Positions 48,491 through 62,599 are shown, counted from the stretch's first letter. The stretch: 64,000 nt of DNA from Parasponia andersonii (GCA_002914805.1 JXTB01000177.1:255790-319789), one strand, 5' to 3'. Notes: generated by a model from the sequence alone, not told the origin. Translations and numbers: made by a program.

Positions 48491-51320
48491 GTACAATTAC
48501 AAATACAGATTTAGAGTATAATGATATAACAAGAAGAAAAGTATGATATTTTATAATAAAAGCGGGGTCTCAAAGGAATAATATTAATAAAAACTAAAAG
48601 GCTTCAATTACAATGCAAACACAGAAGATTATATTCTCAAATTCTTCACAAAAATAAATAAATATTGGATCACAAACACAACAATAGTAAGAATTGTGAG
48701 CTACTATAATTCTCAAAAAAATAAGATAACAAGGACCACTATCAAATAACTTGCTTTATAAACCTAAACTTTTTCTAAATTAATATCACAATTGAAAATC
48801 TAAAGTTATGCTTTTTAATAATTTTAAGTGAAACTTAAATAAAATATTAATTTTTCAAAAACCAGAAGAAAGTAAGTATCAAACAATTTCATATGGGTTC
48901 TCAAATTATTATGAATTCCAAAATTATTAAAAACTCTTATTAATGTTAATTTACTTAAGAAAAATAGCTGTTAAGGTTCAAGAAAATTTTTGGTTATCTC
49001 TTTTGGGTATTTGTTGAGAAATCACAAATTATGGTAAATTGAGTTCAACTGAAAACTTTAGTCCAATTTTCAAAATAATTTACATAAAAACACTTAAAGT
49101 TTTCAAATTCTCAAATTAATAATAAAACCATTCTCATACAACAACTTAGTAAGTTTACTAATCTTAGCTAAATAATTAATTAAAGAAAGAAAGTTAGTAG
49201 AGTATAAATACTCACCAGAGATTAAGAATAGAGCTGCATGCACAAGCTGCCCAGTTTATCTATCCAATAAGACGACTACCTCAGATAGTCAAATATCTAA
49301 AAATGGGAGAAGTAAGGGGGTGAGCATTCATATGATCAGTAAAAATTTAACTATTTTTTTTAATAGATGCAATTTTATAAAACCAGCATGATTAATACTT
49401 TTTTCTAAAATTTATTTATAAACTAAGTCTATAAAATAATTGATATTGAGAATACTCACATATTCAAAACCAAAATTAAAACTACATCATTGTACAAATC
49501 ATAATTCATCGCATCTCATGAACTTACATCCTCTCATCAAGAATCAAAGTAACTCTTATTATGTGTACTAAGTACTTTCTATCTGATACCTATCCCAAAA
49601 AATTGGAAGGACACCTATGTGTCTGTGCTTGCGGAACCGGAGGGGCAACTGAATGCCGACACCTATTGAGTGGGGGAGGGGAAGGGGGGAAGGAGGAGAG
49701 GGAAGGGGGGAGACGGAGGGTAATTAGAAGACCCTACATGGATTTACAGGCTCTCATCGAACGCAGGGATACTAGCTGCCTACTAAACACCACGATGCCT
49801 AAAATGTACAATATTTAACAGCTTACAATAAACATGCATTAGGGAACCACTCAAATTATGCCTTAAAATCTCACTAGGTAGTATTCTAGAATTTACTATA
49901 ATATGAGCATCACACTGTTGTATTACCCCATAATCATAATTTAAAAAAATATGTATAAAAGTCCATACAATCTAATCTAGTAAAATTCAATGTGTTTTTA
50001 TAACATACTGTGGCATAAACCCCGATTTTTAATAATAAATTATAATGCAATTATAAATCAAAATAAATATAAACTAGGTAATTGTACCCCTACATCAATA
50101 TGGTAGCTATATCAAGCTAATGACATTCGAAAAAACTCCCGTAGTCACTTGGATGCTCAAACGGTTTTTTTGGCATCCTAGTATGAACGCTTAAAAAGAA
50201 AATTTTTTTAGCAAAGCCTCAAATTGAGAAATAGAGGTTAGCACTGAATTCAGAACACAAAAAAATATTAGATTAGACATATAATTTGTTAAAAACGAGT
50301 CTCCAGACAGGACCTTCCCTGTGACAAACAAAATGATAATATTCATAAGCCTTGGGATTTATTCTACTTTGAAACATAGTGATATTATAAATCAAAACTC
50401 GTTTCTCTACCTCATTAATTCTAAATTTGAAATCACAATTCAATTTCGAGGTCCCGAGACTTAAACGAGCTTCAAATTCAAGAATAACAACAATGTCTCT
50501 TCTTGGAATTAATTTGAAAAAGTCCATTTTTTCCAAAGGATTTATAAAAATACTATTTTTTGGAAAATATTTCAGAAAATATTGTTATCACAAAACTATT
50601 TAGGAAAATATCACATATTTCAGAAAGTATCGTTATCACAAAACTATTTAGGAAAATATAACTTTCAAAAATATTTGATAAATTACCAACTTTGCTAATT
50701 ATTTTTAAAATTATCATTTTTGCATAAATATTTAGAACAATAATATTTTTCTACTCTCAGCCCAAGGCCTAATCTTAATAGTAACAGATTTCTAACCTAA
50801 CAGTGTTTTGGTTTGCAAGAATGCGACTTTTTATTCTGAATTAGAAAAATACTCAATTCGAGAATTAACAGACTTCTAAATATCATTTTAAAATCTATCA
50901 ACTATAATTATTCATAATTTTAACCACCCTTGCACCCCATATAATTGTATCAGGTAAAATAATTACCCAAAAAATTAATTATAAAAAAATGACTTTTTAA
51001 GCATATTTGTAAAACAACCAAAACTGTCGAAATCTTAATGGTGACGAGATGACGGCCGAGACTGATCAAAAAGTGAAGGCGGTGACGGGACGAGTCCAAC
51101 TGTACCATCGATATCACAGAAGGAGGTTCGGTGAAGTTTCGATGATCAAAAAATCTCACTGTGGTTGGAAATTTCAAGGCAACTGATCTCTTTTTGTTGG
51201 CAACAAAATTCAGCAGAACTTGGCAGTATAGCTTTGTTGGAGTCTGAGGAAGATGATCGTGTGGCACGTCGACTAGTCGTAACTGTTAGGAGATCGGTTT
51301 TGCGGAAGTGATAACATATA
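48491..51320 (-). repeat. old LTR (probably solo) related to the left-edge gypsy LTR
   Basis: 49360-50560 aligns with 1020-1800 of the first LTR (shared GATGCAATTT, ACCACATCATTGTACA-like, AATTTACTATAATATGAGC-like and GTAATTGTACCCCTAC-like phrases) in the same order and orientation. The right part (51030-51270) has the GACGGGACGAG-type GC block seen at the corresponding place in the first LTR. The boundaries are not defined and no internal region is seen, so a solo LTR is the simplest reading. Confidence 0.55.
49671..49720 (+). repeat. G-rich purine tract with quadruplex potential
   Basis: Five runs of 3-6 G separated by A-rich spacers (GGGGGAGGGGAAGGGGGG and onward to GGAGGG) on the plus strand, in otherwise AT-rich LTR DNA. 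The pattern fits intramolecular G-quadruplex motifs. Confidence 0.7.
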
Positions 51321-52300
51321 GCTAAAATATGAGTTGAGAAAATTTCTTAGGATGTTATTCTTGGTCCAACAAATTCTCATGATAAAAATTTTTTAGGATA
51401 TTTGTTATGGTCTAAATACATAAACAGATCATATCTCAATAAAAGAATCTTCTTTCTTATGCACCGAGCTTATAACAACAGAGATGTTGGATACTAAAAT
51501 TTTGATTAATCTTCAAGTGAGAATCTAAGAACTCTAATGGTCTCTAATAATAGCTCCAAGAATTTTTTTCTCTCACTTTCGCCTCAGTTTTCAGTGGTAG
51601 TTGCCAAAGTAATGTTTTCATCATACTAAAAATTATACATAAAGCGGGGTGATAGAGGGGAGAGGGAGGGAGTTTTTTATAGACTCCTCTCTTAAAGGAT
51701 AATTCAAACAACCTTAGAGCATAGGGTAGCCAAAAATACTAAATGCCTTAAAGGGCATTGCAGTGGGTTCTAAAGGTCTACTGCTTTTTCAACCTTTTCC
51801 TCTCTTTTTTTCTTTAACTGCCTAGAAAATATTTTGAGCCCAATTTTGTTGACCTCATATTGTCCAAGCTGTTGGTGCAGATTAGGAACCTAAATGAACT
51901 TATTTAATTCAGTTTTTTGTCAATAAAGGCGCAGGTTTAATTAACTCGTAATACAAGTGGGCTTGTACTACTACTGCACTATTGAATTAAATAAATATCA
52001 CAAGATATATTATAATTAGAATTATTTTCATTAGATATTTAACATTTTCATATGTATCTCCACATGTATACCGATAATTAGAGCTAGGTAAAATTATTGT
52101 TTTGTCCTTTCAATTATATCTTTCAATTTTTTGATACAAGAATGTATCTAATAAAAGATCTGACTTACATCAAGTCTTCAATTAATAAAACAACCAATTT
52201 TACTAATTACTTAGCTAAGGCTTAAATCATTCAAGCTCTTGTAACTTACATGATGGCATTCACTTCTCTATATAATAGAGTTGTAGTTTCTATATCTCTA
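51321..52300. other. intergenic spacer, no gene seen
   Basis: AT-rich DNA between the old LTR and the Tekay-like element, with a G/A-rich patch near 51642-51674. Nothing recognised. Confidence 0.4.
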
Positions 52301-54818
52301 TGTAATGCCCCCTACTTTAACTATATTATCACATATAATCAATCTGTGAAGAATTATTCTTTCTTAAATTACATCTTTAGTTTCATAAAAATGTGGTCAA
52401 ATTTGAACTTTCTAAACCTTTAAACAAAAGAAACTCTATGGCATTTCTTACTGAAAGTATCTTTACAAAATGTACAATGAAAAGAGGTTTTTATCAGTTT
52501 ATTTTGCCATCAGTAGTGGTATTTTCACCACACTCAAAATATCGTAATAGCCACTTCAACGGAAGAGTCTGCATCAACAGACTTATCTACCTAACTTTGA
52601 CAGACTAGCATTTGTAATTAAAAATTATCTTATAAAATTCGTACTCTGTAATGACATTCTTAATTTATATGTAAGATGTATCATACACATGCCATTTCAT
52701 AACTTTCAAGAATAAGTAAGTTTCACATAATGACATCTTCCATGTAGTTCTTATGACGTAGTTATAAGTCTTTACTTACCTCGTATCTTGAATAGAAATT
52801 GGTAGTGGAAAGGGTCAATATTCTTAAAAGACAAGTGTGATAATTACCTATCATGAATTCCTTTTATTCAATATGCAAATTTTACTAGAAGAAGCACCAA
52901 AATACTTGAACAAGACTGAAATTAGAACTTTCACCAAATTAGGAAACTTGATCTTAAAATGACTCGGAAGTATAAAAATCACTTAAGGTACTTGGCAGTT
53001 AATAACTAATATTGAAAAACTATTCAAAAGTATTAAAATATGAATGCTAGTTCATTAGCACAATGTGATCCAAAATGGCACATAATTTTGTAAAAACTAG
53101 TCCATTTACTCCTAAATAGTGCCATTTCATTTTAAAAGTATTTGGATAGCACTTTTTCTAGTTTTAGGATATTCCAACAGGACTAAAATCATGGTTTTAA
53201 ATCTACCATAATATTTTATAAGCCAATCCCCACATATACATCTCATAGAGAATTACTCAGAATGGCATAGCATGCTTGAACTCTTTTTCGGTTTAAACAA
53301 AGTTCAAAACAATTTGTGCACTTATATATGGCTACAAATAATAACTAAATTAATGGAATACATAATAGGATCCATGACATATACATAGCAAGTTGAGGAA
53401 ATCATATTAAAAGTATAGAGGACTTAATCTACTACACATGAAAACACTTAAATCAATAAATGGAAAACTTTGGAACTTTAGGACTAACTTTATTCTTCCA
53501 CTTAAATTCTATATTTCCAGTAATATAGAAGTTTCCTAGGACTTTGATTCATCAAATAAGAAGTTTGGTTTAAGGACTACAGTGAGAAAAATCAACTACA
53601 AACTCAAAATTCAAATTAGGTCTCACCTTGACTAGTTTGAGCTTTTGCTGAAGCTCTTGCATTCTAACTCTACCAAATGATTTGCAATGCTTAGAAATAG
53701 ATTTTAGGACTCAAGAAGACCTAAAAGAGCCATTATTTAAGTGAGAGCAAGTGGTGAATTGAAATTACAAAATAAAACCTAGGAAGAAGAACTAGTAGAA
53801 CTAACTTGACTAGTTTGGACCTATCTTGCTTTCTTAAGCTCCAATTTGAGTTCTACCACTTGGAAACTCTTAGAAATAGTTGAAAGGAGTTGAGAGAAGT
53901 CTATAAAGGTACATAAGAGTTGCAGGTCGTGGTTAGAGAGAAAGAGAAAGAGAATGACTAGATTTGGTCTAAAAGTGACACTTAATGGCTAAGAAAATGG
54001 CAATACTTAATTTTTGAGAGGTATTTTGGGTATTTGGCTCATTACATTCCATGTTTCTAGCTCCAAAATATCTCTAAGATAGTTATCACATTGCTGGTTA
54101 CTCCTATACGAGAAAGTGTAGACAAAGTTAATGAATCCTAACTTAGAAAGTGAAAACTAGCCACACTTTGACTTACGATCTCATATGATATGTTTTATTA
54201 TAATCTGGTGGAACCTAGTCTCATGACCCGTCATTAAATATAAAAGTAATTAGATTTTAGTTAATAAGGGAAACATAATATTAGAATATAATAATTATTA
54301 TACACAAAAATGACAGTACACAATTAAGCTGAATCTAAGCTAGCTTAGTGTAATAAAATACAAATCAGTGTCGTGAATGTGTCACCTTGTGTTTACCTAG
54401 AGCTGACAAATAAAATTCTATAAATAAGTCTTAAATATTAAATTAAAGCTCTTTAACGTGTTAAACATATAGTGAATTCGGCTCCAAAAGGCTTGAAAAA
54501 TATATTTTATCGAAAAACAACTATTTGACTAAGTTATCAGCAAACATGATCTTAATGTATGTGCACATAATGTCACTTTCATAAATATATTTTTTGTTCT
54601 TTGAGCACAACAAAATCTCTCTATCTCTGAGGGTATTGAACCTTTACATTGCATCGGGATACTTCCACAATTATTTATATAATAACATGTATGTAAAAGC
54701 ACATAACATAAGGAATGAGCATGTTAATATGAAATTGGTATTAATAACTTCTAGATGCCTAATATGCAATTGAAATATGTTTATTGTTGGCTTAGTATGA
54801 ATGTAAAAATCTTAGGCA
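52301..54818 (-). repeat. 3' LTR (2.5 kb) of the Tekay-like element
   Basis: Minus start TGCCTAAGATTTTTACATTC after the polypurine tract, minus end GGGGGCATTACA. Its start aligns with 16462-17060, its middle with 17793-18030, and its low-coordinate end with 61350-61692 in inverted form. Confidence 0.8.
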
Positions 54819-54835
54819 CCATAATTCTCCTCTCC

Positions 54836-55041
54836 TTATAAAATTTCATCTGCGAAATTTGCTTACCCAAACAAGTGTGGATACTTAGTTTTCATCTCTT
54901 CTTCTCTTTCCTATGTGGCTTCTTCTACTTCATGGTTCTTCTACAGTACTTTAACCAAAGGGATTTTCTTATTTCTAAGGTTCTTTTCTTTTGTATCCAA
55001 AATCTTCACTAAATGTTCTTTGTAACTCACGACTAGACTTA
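54836..55041 (-). pseudogene. chromodomain-like remnant, end of Tekay-like pol
   Basis: Minus-strand text reads like DTKEKNLRNKKIPLVKVL and later MKTKYPHLFG, the usual last part of chromovirus integrase (chromodomain), thought to steer integration toward marked chromatin. Fossil. Confidence 0.6.
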
Positions 55042-55691
55042 TGTTACTCCCCATTCATTTGGCTCCCCAAAATCCAAATGTTACTGCTCATGGCTCTAAG
55101 GTCCTCTATATATACTGCTCATACAAAAGGATAGAGAAAGGCCCTAGAACATGGTGGACACATTTAGAATGATTAAGAGAGATCTTGGCCATGCTATAAG
55201 ACTTTAGATGGCGCTACTAAGTCCTAGAAGGCTCTAGACAAGGCGAGATGGTGCTAGATGTGTTGGACGGTCCTAGAAGCTCCTAGAATGACGTGGAAAA
55301 GCCAAGATAGTGGGTGAACTTCCTAGAAAGATCTAAGCCATGCTTCTTCTAGATTTCTCTATGTAAATATATTTGTAGATATTACTACTTTATTTGAGAA
55401 TATTCTGGAACTTTTGTAAGCTCATGCCACTTGGCATGATCATTACCCTTGGTTTAAGCTTTGCTTATATAAAGGACCCATTGGGTTCATTTATACATAA
55501 GTCCCATTTTTAAGAGTTGTAAGCATTCTAAGAGTAATACAAAGCTTTTATTTACTTAAACTCTCTTATCCTTACCACTTTGTCTCAAAGTTTACTCTAA
55601 GTTCCTTAGTTGAGTGTTGGTCAGCTGACTTAGTGCGACGAACTGCACTAAATGCCACACGATTGTCTAGTTTGAGGTTAGGGTCATGCCA
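55042..55691 (+). repeat. left LTR of the small nested gypsy
   Basis: 650 bp. The 3' part (from about 55445: CCTTGGTTTAAGCTTTGC, TATATAAAGGACCC, to GTCATGCCA) matches 57580-57830 with about 12% differences by eye. Confidence 0.75.
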
Positions 55692-57579
55692 GCGTGGTAT
55701 TAGGGCTTTGGTTACTCATTTTATCTTGGTGGTTCCATTGTCTATATGAAGATGATGGCTGCAACTCCCGACCCCGTTCAAGTTGGCACTTTTGAACATG
55801 GGCATGATGAAGGGAAGAAGGGTGCCACCCGCAGAAAGTTGAGGGACGTGATGACTTACTTGAAGGCTAGAGTATCCTGACTAGAGTCCAACTTTGCATG
55901 TTGAGCGAGCATATAAACGATCTAGATGGCCGTTGCGACAATTTGGAGACTGAGGCTGCAGAGATCTACAATGGCATCAAAAGATGTACTTGGTGGGCTA
56001 GAGGCCAAATTAAGGTGCGAGATTGAGTCCTTTCATTCGGAGATTGCCAAGGTATAAGATCTCTTCCAAAGAGAACACACTAATGTTTTACTTAGAGTAG
56101 ATGAGATGGGTGGTGATCTTACTTTGTGCAAGCGAGTAGTGGCCACGGGAGTGAACACCATAACAACTATTGAGGTAAGAAAGGTTAAGGTGCCTAAACT
56201 AAAGACCTTCAATGGTACTCACAATGCTAGAGAAGTTGAGAACTTTCTATGGGGACTCGTACAATGCTTCGAGGCTACCACTGTGATAGACGAAGCTAGT
56301 AAAATTCGTAATACTGCCTTGTATCTAACCAATACTACCATGCTATGATGGAGGTGGGAGATGTAACGAGGGGTGTGCATTATAGCCACCTTTGATAACT
56401 TCAAGAGAGAGCTAAAGAGGCAATTCTTCCATGAGAATGCTGAAGAAAAAGCGAGAGGCCATCTTTGCCACCTCAAATAATCTGGCAGTATTAGAGACTA
56501 CGTGAAAAAATTTACCACACTCTTGCTCGAAATTCCTGACACTTCAGATAAAGATGCCCTGCTCTTGTTCATGGATGGTCTTCAAAATTGGTCCAAGTTA
56601 GAGCTCAAGCACCGTAGTGCCCAGGACTTGGCTAATGCTATTATAGTAGTTGAGAGCCTTATTGATTACTCTACCAATAAGGACCCTTCTAAGGCCAAAG
56701 ACAAGAAGAGTGGTGGAGTAAAAAGTAGGGGAGAGCAAAGAAAATGAGGAAAATGGAACAAAGATAGTTCTTCCTAATGGTACAAAAACAAGGGCAAGGA
56801 GAAGGAAGATTGTGACTTGTCCAAGTCAAAAGTCAAGTGCTTCCTTTATGATGGGCCATATTGGCACACGAGTATCCTAAGAAGAAAGCTCACAACATCT
56901 TAATTGCCTCTGAGCCAAGCCAAGAAGGAGGTGATAGTGAAGATGGTGGTGCACGTGTTGGTTCCTTGTAACTCTTTAATGCCTTGAAATCAGCCCCTAA
57001 GTCACAAGCTAAGAGCCTACTCTTTGTGGATGCAATAATCAATGGCAAGGACACTAAAGCCTTGGTCGATATGGGTGCATCCCATAACTTCATCTCTATT
57101 GAGAAAATTAGGCAGTTGGTCTTATCATTGTTCAATGGAGGAGACTCTGTCAAGGTAGTAAACTCAGTAGCATGCTCTATTCATGGGGTTGCTCATGGTG
57201 TTAAGGCTAGCCTAGGTGCGTGGATTGGCCAACTTGACTTATTGGTGGTGCCAATTGATGGTTTTGCCGTATTGATTAGTTTGGAGTTCCTTTGCGCAGT
57301 GCAGGCATTCCCCGTTCCTTTTGCCAATTCTATATACATCATCGATGGTGCAAAGGCTTGTATGGTACTAATATAGTGGCCCATGGAGATGCAAGCTATC
57401 TTGGATGAATTCCAAGATGTGATGCTGGACGCCCTACTTAAGAAACTTCCACCTAGGAGAGAGGTGGATCATGAAATCAAGGTTGTGCCAGGCACGAGGC
57501 AACTCACGATGAGTCCCTATCGAATGGCCCCTCTGGAGTTAGCAGAACTCTAGAAACAGCTAAAAGAGTTGCTTGATCA

Positions 57580-57830
57580 TAACCCTTAGTTGGTTTAAGC
57601 TTTGCCTATATAAAGGACCCCTTGGATTCATTTATACACAAGTCTCATTTGTAAGAGTTGTAAGCATTCTAAGAGTAATACAAAGCTTTCATTCACTTAA
57701 ACTCTCCTATCTTTACCACTTTGTCTCAAAACTTACACTAAGTTCTTTTTTGAGTGTTAGTAGGCTGACTTAGTGCAATGGACTATGCTAAGTGCTATAC
57801 GATTATCTAGTTTGTGGCTAGGGTCATGAC
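57580..57830 (+). repeat. right LTR sequence of the small nested gypsy (partial)
   Basis: Matches the end of the left LTR, including its TATA box (TATATAAAGG) and ending GGGTCATGAC next to the ACTTA flank. Confidence 0.72.
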
Positions 57831-59036
57831 ACTTAGCTCCAATTGCTTATTATTTAAAATATGTGAAGGATTTGAAATATACCTCCTTAACATAGAGACA
57901 TGAAATACATTGTGTGCATTTAATAATAAAGATACCAAACTGAGTCTATAGGCAATATCTCTAAATTTGTCAAGTATCTCAAAAAGATCTACATATCTGG
58001 GATTTAGTTTTCCTTATCTCAAAAGGTTCTACATATCTGGGACTTAGTTTTCCTTTCTTTCCAAATCTCATTGTTTCTTTTATGGGAGCAACCTTCAAGA
58101 ATACTTTATCTCCAACGTTAAATTCTAATTTTTTTCTTTGAGGATCTGAATAATATTTCTGTTTATTTTAAGCAACTAATATACTTTTTTGAATCTATTC
58201 TGCTACCTTATTTGTCTCTCTTATCAATTCTGGACCAAGAAATTTTCTTTCCCATATCTCATCTCAATGAATAAGCAATTTTCACTTTTTTTCCATATAA
58301 TACTTTATATGGGGGCATTTCAATAGATGCTTGGTAACTGTTATTGCAACCAAAATCTATAAGTGGCAAGTATTTGCTCCAAGATCTATGAAAATCGAAT
58401 ATACCAGCTCTAAACATGTCTTCAAGAGTTTGTATAGTTCTCTCTGATTACCCATCAATTTGAGAATGAAAAACTGTACTAAATGCCAATTTGTACCCTT
58501 TGCCTCTCGAACATTCCTTTAAAATTTTGAAGTAAATCTAGAATCTCGGTCAGAATGATAACTTTTAGAACACTATGTAGTCTCACAATCTCCTAAACAT
58601 ATAACCGAGCAAGCTGTCTAAGTTATAGATTATTCTAACTAGAAAGAAATGAGCTAATTTGGTATATCTATCCATAATTACACAAACAATATCATGTCCC
58701 TTATTTGTCTTAGAAAGTCTAACAACAAGATCCATAGCAATCTCTTCGTATTTCTATTGGCACATGAAGCACTACTCTACAAACTCAACAACATCTTTCT
58801 TCATAGCAGGCCACTAGTAATGTATCTTTTAGTCTCTATGCATCTTTGTAGTACCAAGATGTACAGAGTAGAAGTGGTATAAACTTCTATCAATATCTAC
58901 TTTCTAACAATTTCATCAAGCACGCACAATTTGTTTCTATATCTGATTAAACCATCACTGGAATCTGGAAAACTGCCTCCTTTCCGGATTCTATCATATT
59001 ATTTAAATTCATTAAATAGGGATCCATATTCTGGCT

Positions 59037-60582
59037 TTATTTGATTCTCTCTAAAATTGTTGGTTGAAGAGTAAGAGCTATTAATCTATCTGTTAGACCT
59101 GTTGATACAATCTCTAACTCTAACTTATGTAAATCTATTAAGAGATATATCATATCAACAAACTTAACAGTCATAACAACTAATGATTTCCTACTTAGAG
59201 CATTAGTAAGCACATTGAATTTTCCTAGATGATAGTTAATCTTACAATCATAATCTTTCACAAGTTCAAACCATCTTCTTTGTTTCATATTCAATTCCTT
59301 TTAGGTAAAGAAGTACTTGAGACTCTTGTGATCTGTGTAGATATCACATTTCTCCTCATAAACATAATGTCTCTAAATTTTTAGTGCAAAGACAATCGAT
59401 GCTAGCTCTAAATCCTAAGTAGGATAATTTTTTTCATATTCCTTCAATTGCCTAGAGACATAAGCAATGACTTTGTCATTTTGTGTCAGAACACATCCTA
59501 GACTATTCTTCGAGATATCACTGTAAACAACAAATCTTCTTACTCTGGGCGGTATAGAAAGGATAGGGGATGCTACAAAACGATGCTTCGATTCGTCAAA
59601 ACTCTTTTCATAATTATCGTTTCATTGGAACTTCACATTCTTCTTTATTAAATGAGTTAATGGAGAAGCTAGCTTCGAGAACCCTTTAATAAAATATCTA
59701 TAATAATCAGCCAATCCTAAGAAGTTGTGAATCTCTGAAATATTTGTAGGTCTTGACCAATTAATTATAGGTTGAAGGTTCATTAGATCCATAAAAATAC
59801 TGTTTTTAGAAACCATATGACTAATGAAGATAACTTTCTCTAACTAGAATTCACACTTCTTAAACTTAGCATACAACTACTTTTTTTTGAGAATTCTTAA
59901 AATGGTTCTAAAATATTCCACGTGATTTTCTTTTGAGTGTAAGTAAATCAGAATATCATTGATAAAATCTATAACAAATATATTTAGGAAATCATTGAAC
60001 ACTCTATTCATCATGTCCATAAAAGCAACTGGGGCATTAGTTAATCTAAATGGCATCGCTAAATACTCATAATACCAATATCTAGTTCTAGAAATTGTTT
60101 TTGGAATATCTTCCTCTTTAATTTTCAACTGGAGGTATCCTAACCTTAAATCAATCTTTGAGAACATCGAAGCTCTTTATAGTTGATCAAACAAATCATC
60201 AATTCTGGGAAAAGGATACTTGTTTTCAATTTTGACCTTATTCAGCTCTCTGTAATCAATGTGAAGTCTCATAATCCCATCTTTGTTCTTTACAAACAAA
60301 ACTGGTGCACCTCATGGTGAAAAGCTTGTGTGAAAAAAACTCTTGTCTAATAACTCTTGTAACTATACTTTCAATTCTTTTAACTTTGCTGGAGCTATTC
60401 TATACAATGCCTTAGAGATAGGAGTCGTACCAAGAAATAAGTCAATAAGAAACTCTATCTCTCTATCAGGTGGTAACCCAGATAAATCTTCAGGAAATAC
60501 ATCAAGAAATTCATTAACTACCAGTACTTCTTTAGGCTTCACTTTTAATTCTTCTCTGGTATCCATTATGTTTGCCAAGTAA
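59037..60582 (-). pseudogene. Tekay-like RT and RNase H remains
   Basis: Several minus-strand stretches give chromovirus RT text: FPEDLSGLPPDREIEFLIDL near 60500, KIDLRLGYLQLKI near 60160, NFLGLADYYRYFIKGFSKLA near 59690 and FELVKDYDCKINYHLGKFNV near 59260. This is the polymerase core of the element. It is broken into several frames. Confidence 0.8.
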
Positions 60583-61179
60583 CCCATGTATCCTTTCTCT
60601 AGTAACTTGCTTTTATTGTAGAAATGATTGGAATTATCTAGTTTCGACTAATATCAACAAAAATGAACTTCTCTATACTTAGTGGCTGAAATACTATCTT
60701 CTTCATATAGCAATCAATAGTAACATGGTATTTAGATAACCAATCCATACCTAAGATAACTTCAAAATCTTCCATATCTAATACTATCAAATCTACACAC
60801 AAGTCTTTATCAACTATTTGGACATACCTTGAGAACTTGATTAGGACATAAAGTTTCTCTTGATGGAATGGTCACACAATATTTGAAATTCAAGTACTCT
60901 AGTATAGTGTCCTTAACTATTTAGTGTTCCCATCAATTCATAAGCCATAACCTCCAATATGCTAGAGTTCACCTCTAACTTCATAGAGGTTAGTCTTTTA
61001 ACAAATCAAAATGCTATAACCCATGAAAGCAAGTCCAGTCAAACATCAAGGATTAAGATTTATATGCTAAGAGCTAGTTTGTGATAATATAAGAATTGAG
61101 TTACAACACTCTAATTCTTTATATTACATGGTCCAGTTTAATACACATAACTTGTTTATGTTATATTAGTATTTCTATC

Positions 61180-62440
61180 AGAAGTCAGATACTTCAATGC
61201 ATAGCTTTTACTTACTAAGCTTTAGCTCATTTTAGTCTTGTGATGCAGATGAGGAGGCACATTTTGGTGTTGACTGACAGGTTGCCTAGCTTGCCTTTTG
61301 TCGCCATAATCATATAAATATGGACGAGCTTGACCTGTGGGTGATATTTTTATATTATGATATTTTGAGCGTGATGAAAATACTACTGCCGATAGCAAAA
61401 TAGACTAATAAAAACCTCTTTTTATTGTACATTTTGTAAAGATACTTTCAGTAAGAAATGTCCTACAGTTGCTTTTGTATAAAGGTTTACAAAATAGACT
61501 AATAAAAACCTCTTTTCATTGTATATTTTGTAAAGATACTTTCAGTAAGAAATGTCCTACAGTTGCTTTTGTATAAAGGTTTAGAAAGTTTAAATTTGCC
61601 CACCTTTTTATAAACTAAAGATATGGTTTAAGAAAGAATAATACTTCACAGTTTGACTGTATGTGATGATATAGTTAACTAAGAGGTATTATAGTATTAG
61701 TATCAGAGAGGAGGTTTAATCGAAACTGAAGACTACCTATATGTTATATGATCATATGACAAAAAACACAAAAAGCTTAGTCAACCAGTAAGTTATCTTT
61801 GATGCAATATGTTATGACACATTATCTTTTATGTTATTGGCAATTATGCTTGGATATAAGTGTAAGGACAACGGTACAGAGAATCATGCTAAGAGCTAAT
61901 AGTCAAACTATTGAGCAAAGGGGTGATAAGAGGGGTGCTACTAGAAATAAGACCAATAAGGATATTGTTATAAATTGATTGATAGAGTTGGTTAAAACAT
62001 AAGCAAGATAACTAGAAAAGCTTATGGAAAGAACAAAAAGTTGTGGAGAACAAATACCACCACAGGCCGTCACTAGATAAGAAAATTATGAACCAGTTTA
62101 TGAGAGATTTAGAAAGAATAAGCCTCCACCTTTCAAGGGCAAAATTGATCCACTATTGGCAGAAGAGTGGATTCAGAGTATTAAAAGTATCTTTGATTAT
62201 GTTTGAATCCTTGATAAGGAAAATGTTTTATGTGCCACTTTTATGTTCTAGATGGATACAAGACATTGGTGGAATTCTATGAAGTCCCTCATTGATGTTA
62301 ACAGGCTTACTTGGGAATAGTTTAAAAAAATATTCTATAGAAAATATTTCAGCAATGTACACAAAGTAATGAAGGTTGCTGATGCTTATGTACACTTTAA
62401 AATCTCATCAAGTTCTCATTATAAACTTTTCTTTTGTAAA
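61180..62440 (+). mobile_element. Tekay-like LTR end, primer-binding site and gag in plus orientation
   Basis: 61180-61692 reads like the last part of the long LTR family (TTACTTACTAAGCTTTAGCTC, then TATTTTGAGCGTGATGAAAA matching the inverse of 52545). Next come TATTAGTATCAGAG (degraded primer-binding site) and gag text (PPPFKGKIDPLLAEEWIQSI near 62130; WNSMKSLIDVNRLTW near 62275; FYRKYFS near 62335). It is oriented opposite to the surrounding element and abuts its 5' LTR head to head. Either a piece of another copy or an inverted segment of the same element. Broken. Confidence 0.65.
61396..61583 (+). repeat. 94-bp tandem duplication inside an LTR
   Basis: Two units (61396-61489 and 61490-61583), each starting CAAAATAGACTAATAAAAAC and ending TATAAAGGTTTA, differing at only about two positions. 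The other LTR copies of the family carry one unit. Confidence 0.9.
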
Positions 62441-62599
62441 TATTTCAGTCCATGTATTGTTTTTTTTAGATATTCATAGCTGGGCCTTTTAGCACATTAC
62501 TAGTCCTCTAAGTTGATAAGTCGTGATAATATTAGGTGGAAACTCTTACTAAGAGTAAAAATAAGGTGTGGCCATCGTGTGAGCTTTTTTTGAAAACTT

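Larger units (their letters stand above)
55042..57830 (+). mobile_element. small gypsy (chromovirus-like) nested in the Tekay-like element
   Basis: Plus orientation. Left LTR 55042-55691 (TGTTACTCCCC to GTCATGCCA), degraded primer-binding site TGGTATTAGGGC (55695-55706), gag (about 55750-56750; FNGTHNAREVENFLW, IRDYVKKFTTLLLEIPD), CCHC-like and protease text (LVDMGASHNFIS near 57070), beginning of RT, and LTR sequence to 57830. Most pol parts are not recognised, so this is a shortened, non-autonomous relic. The flanks share ACTTA (55037-55041 and 57831-57835), a likely target duplication. Confidence 0.78.
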
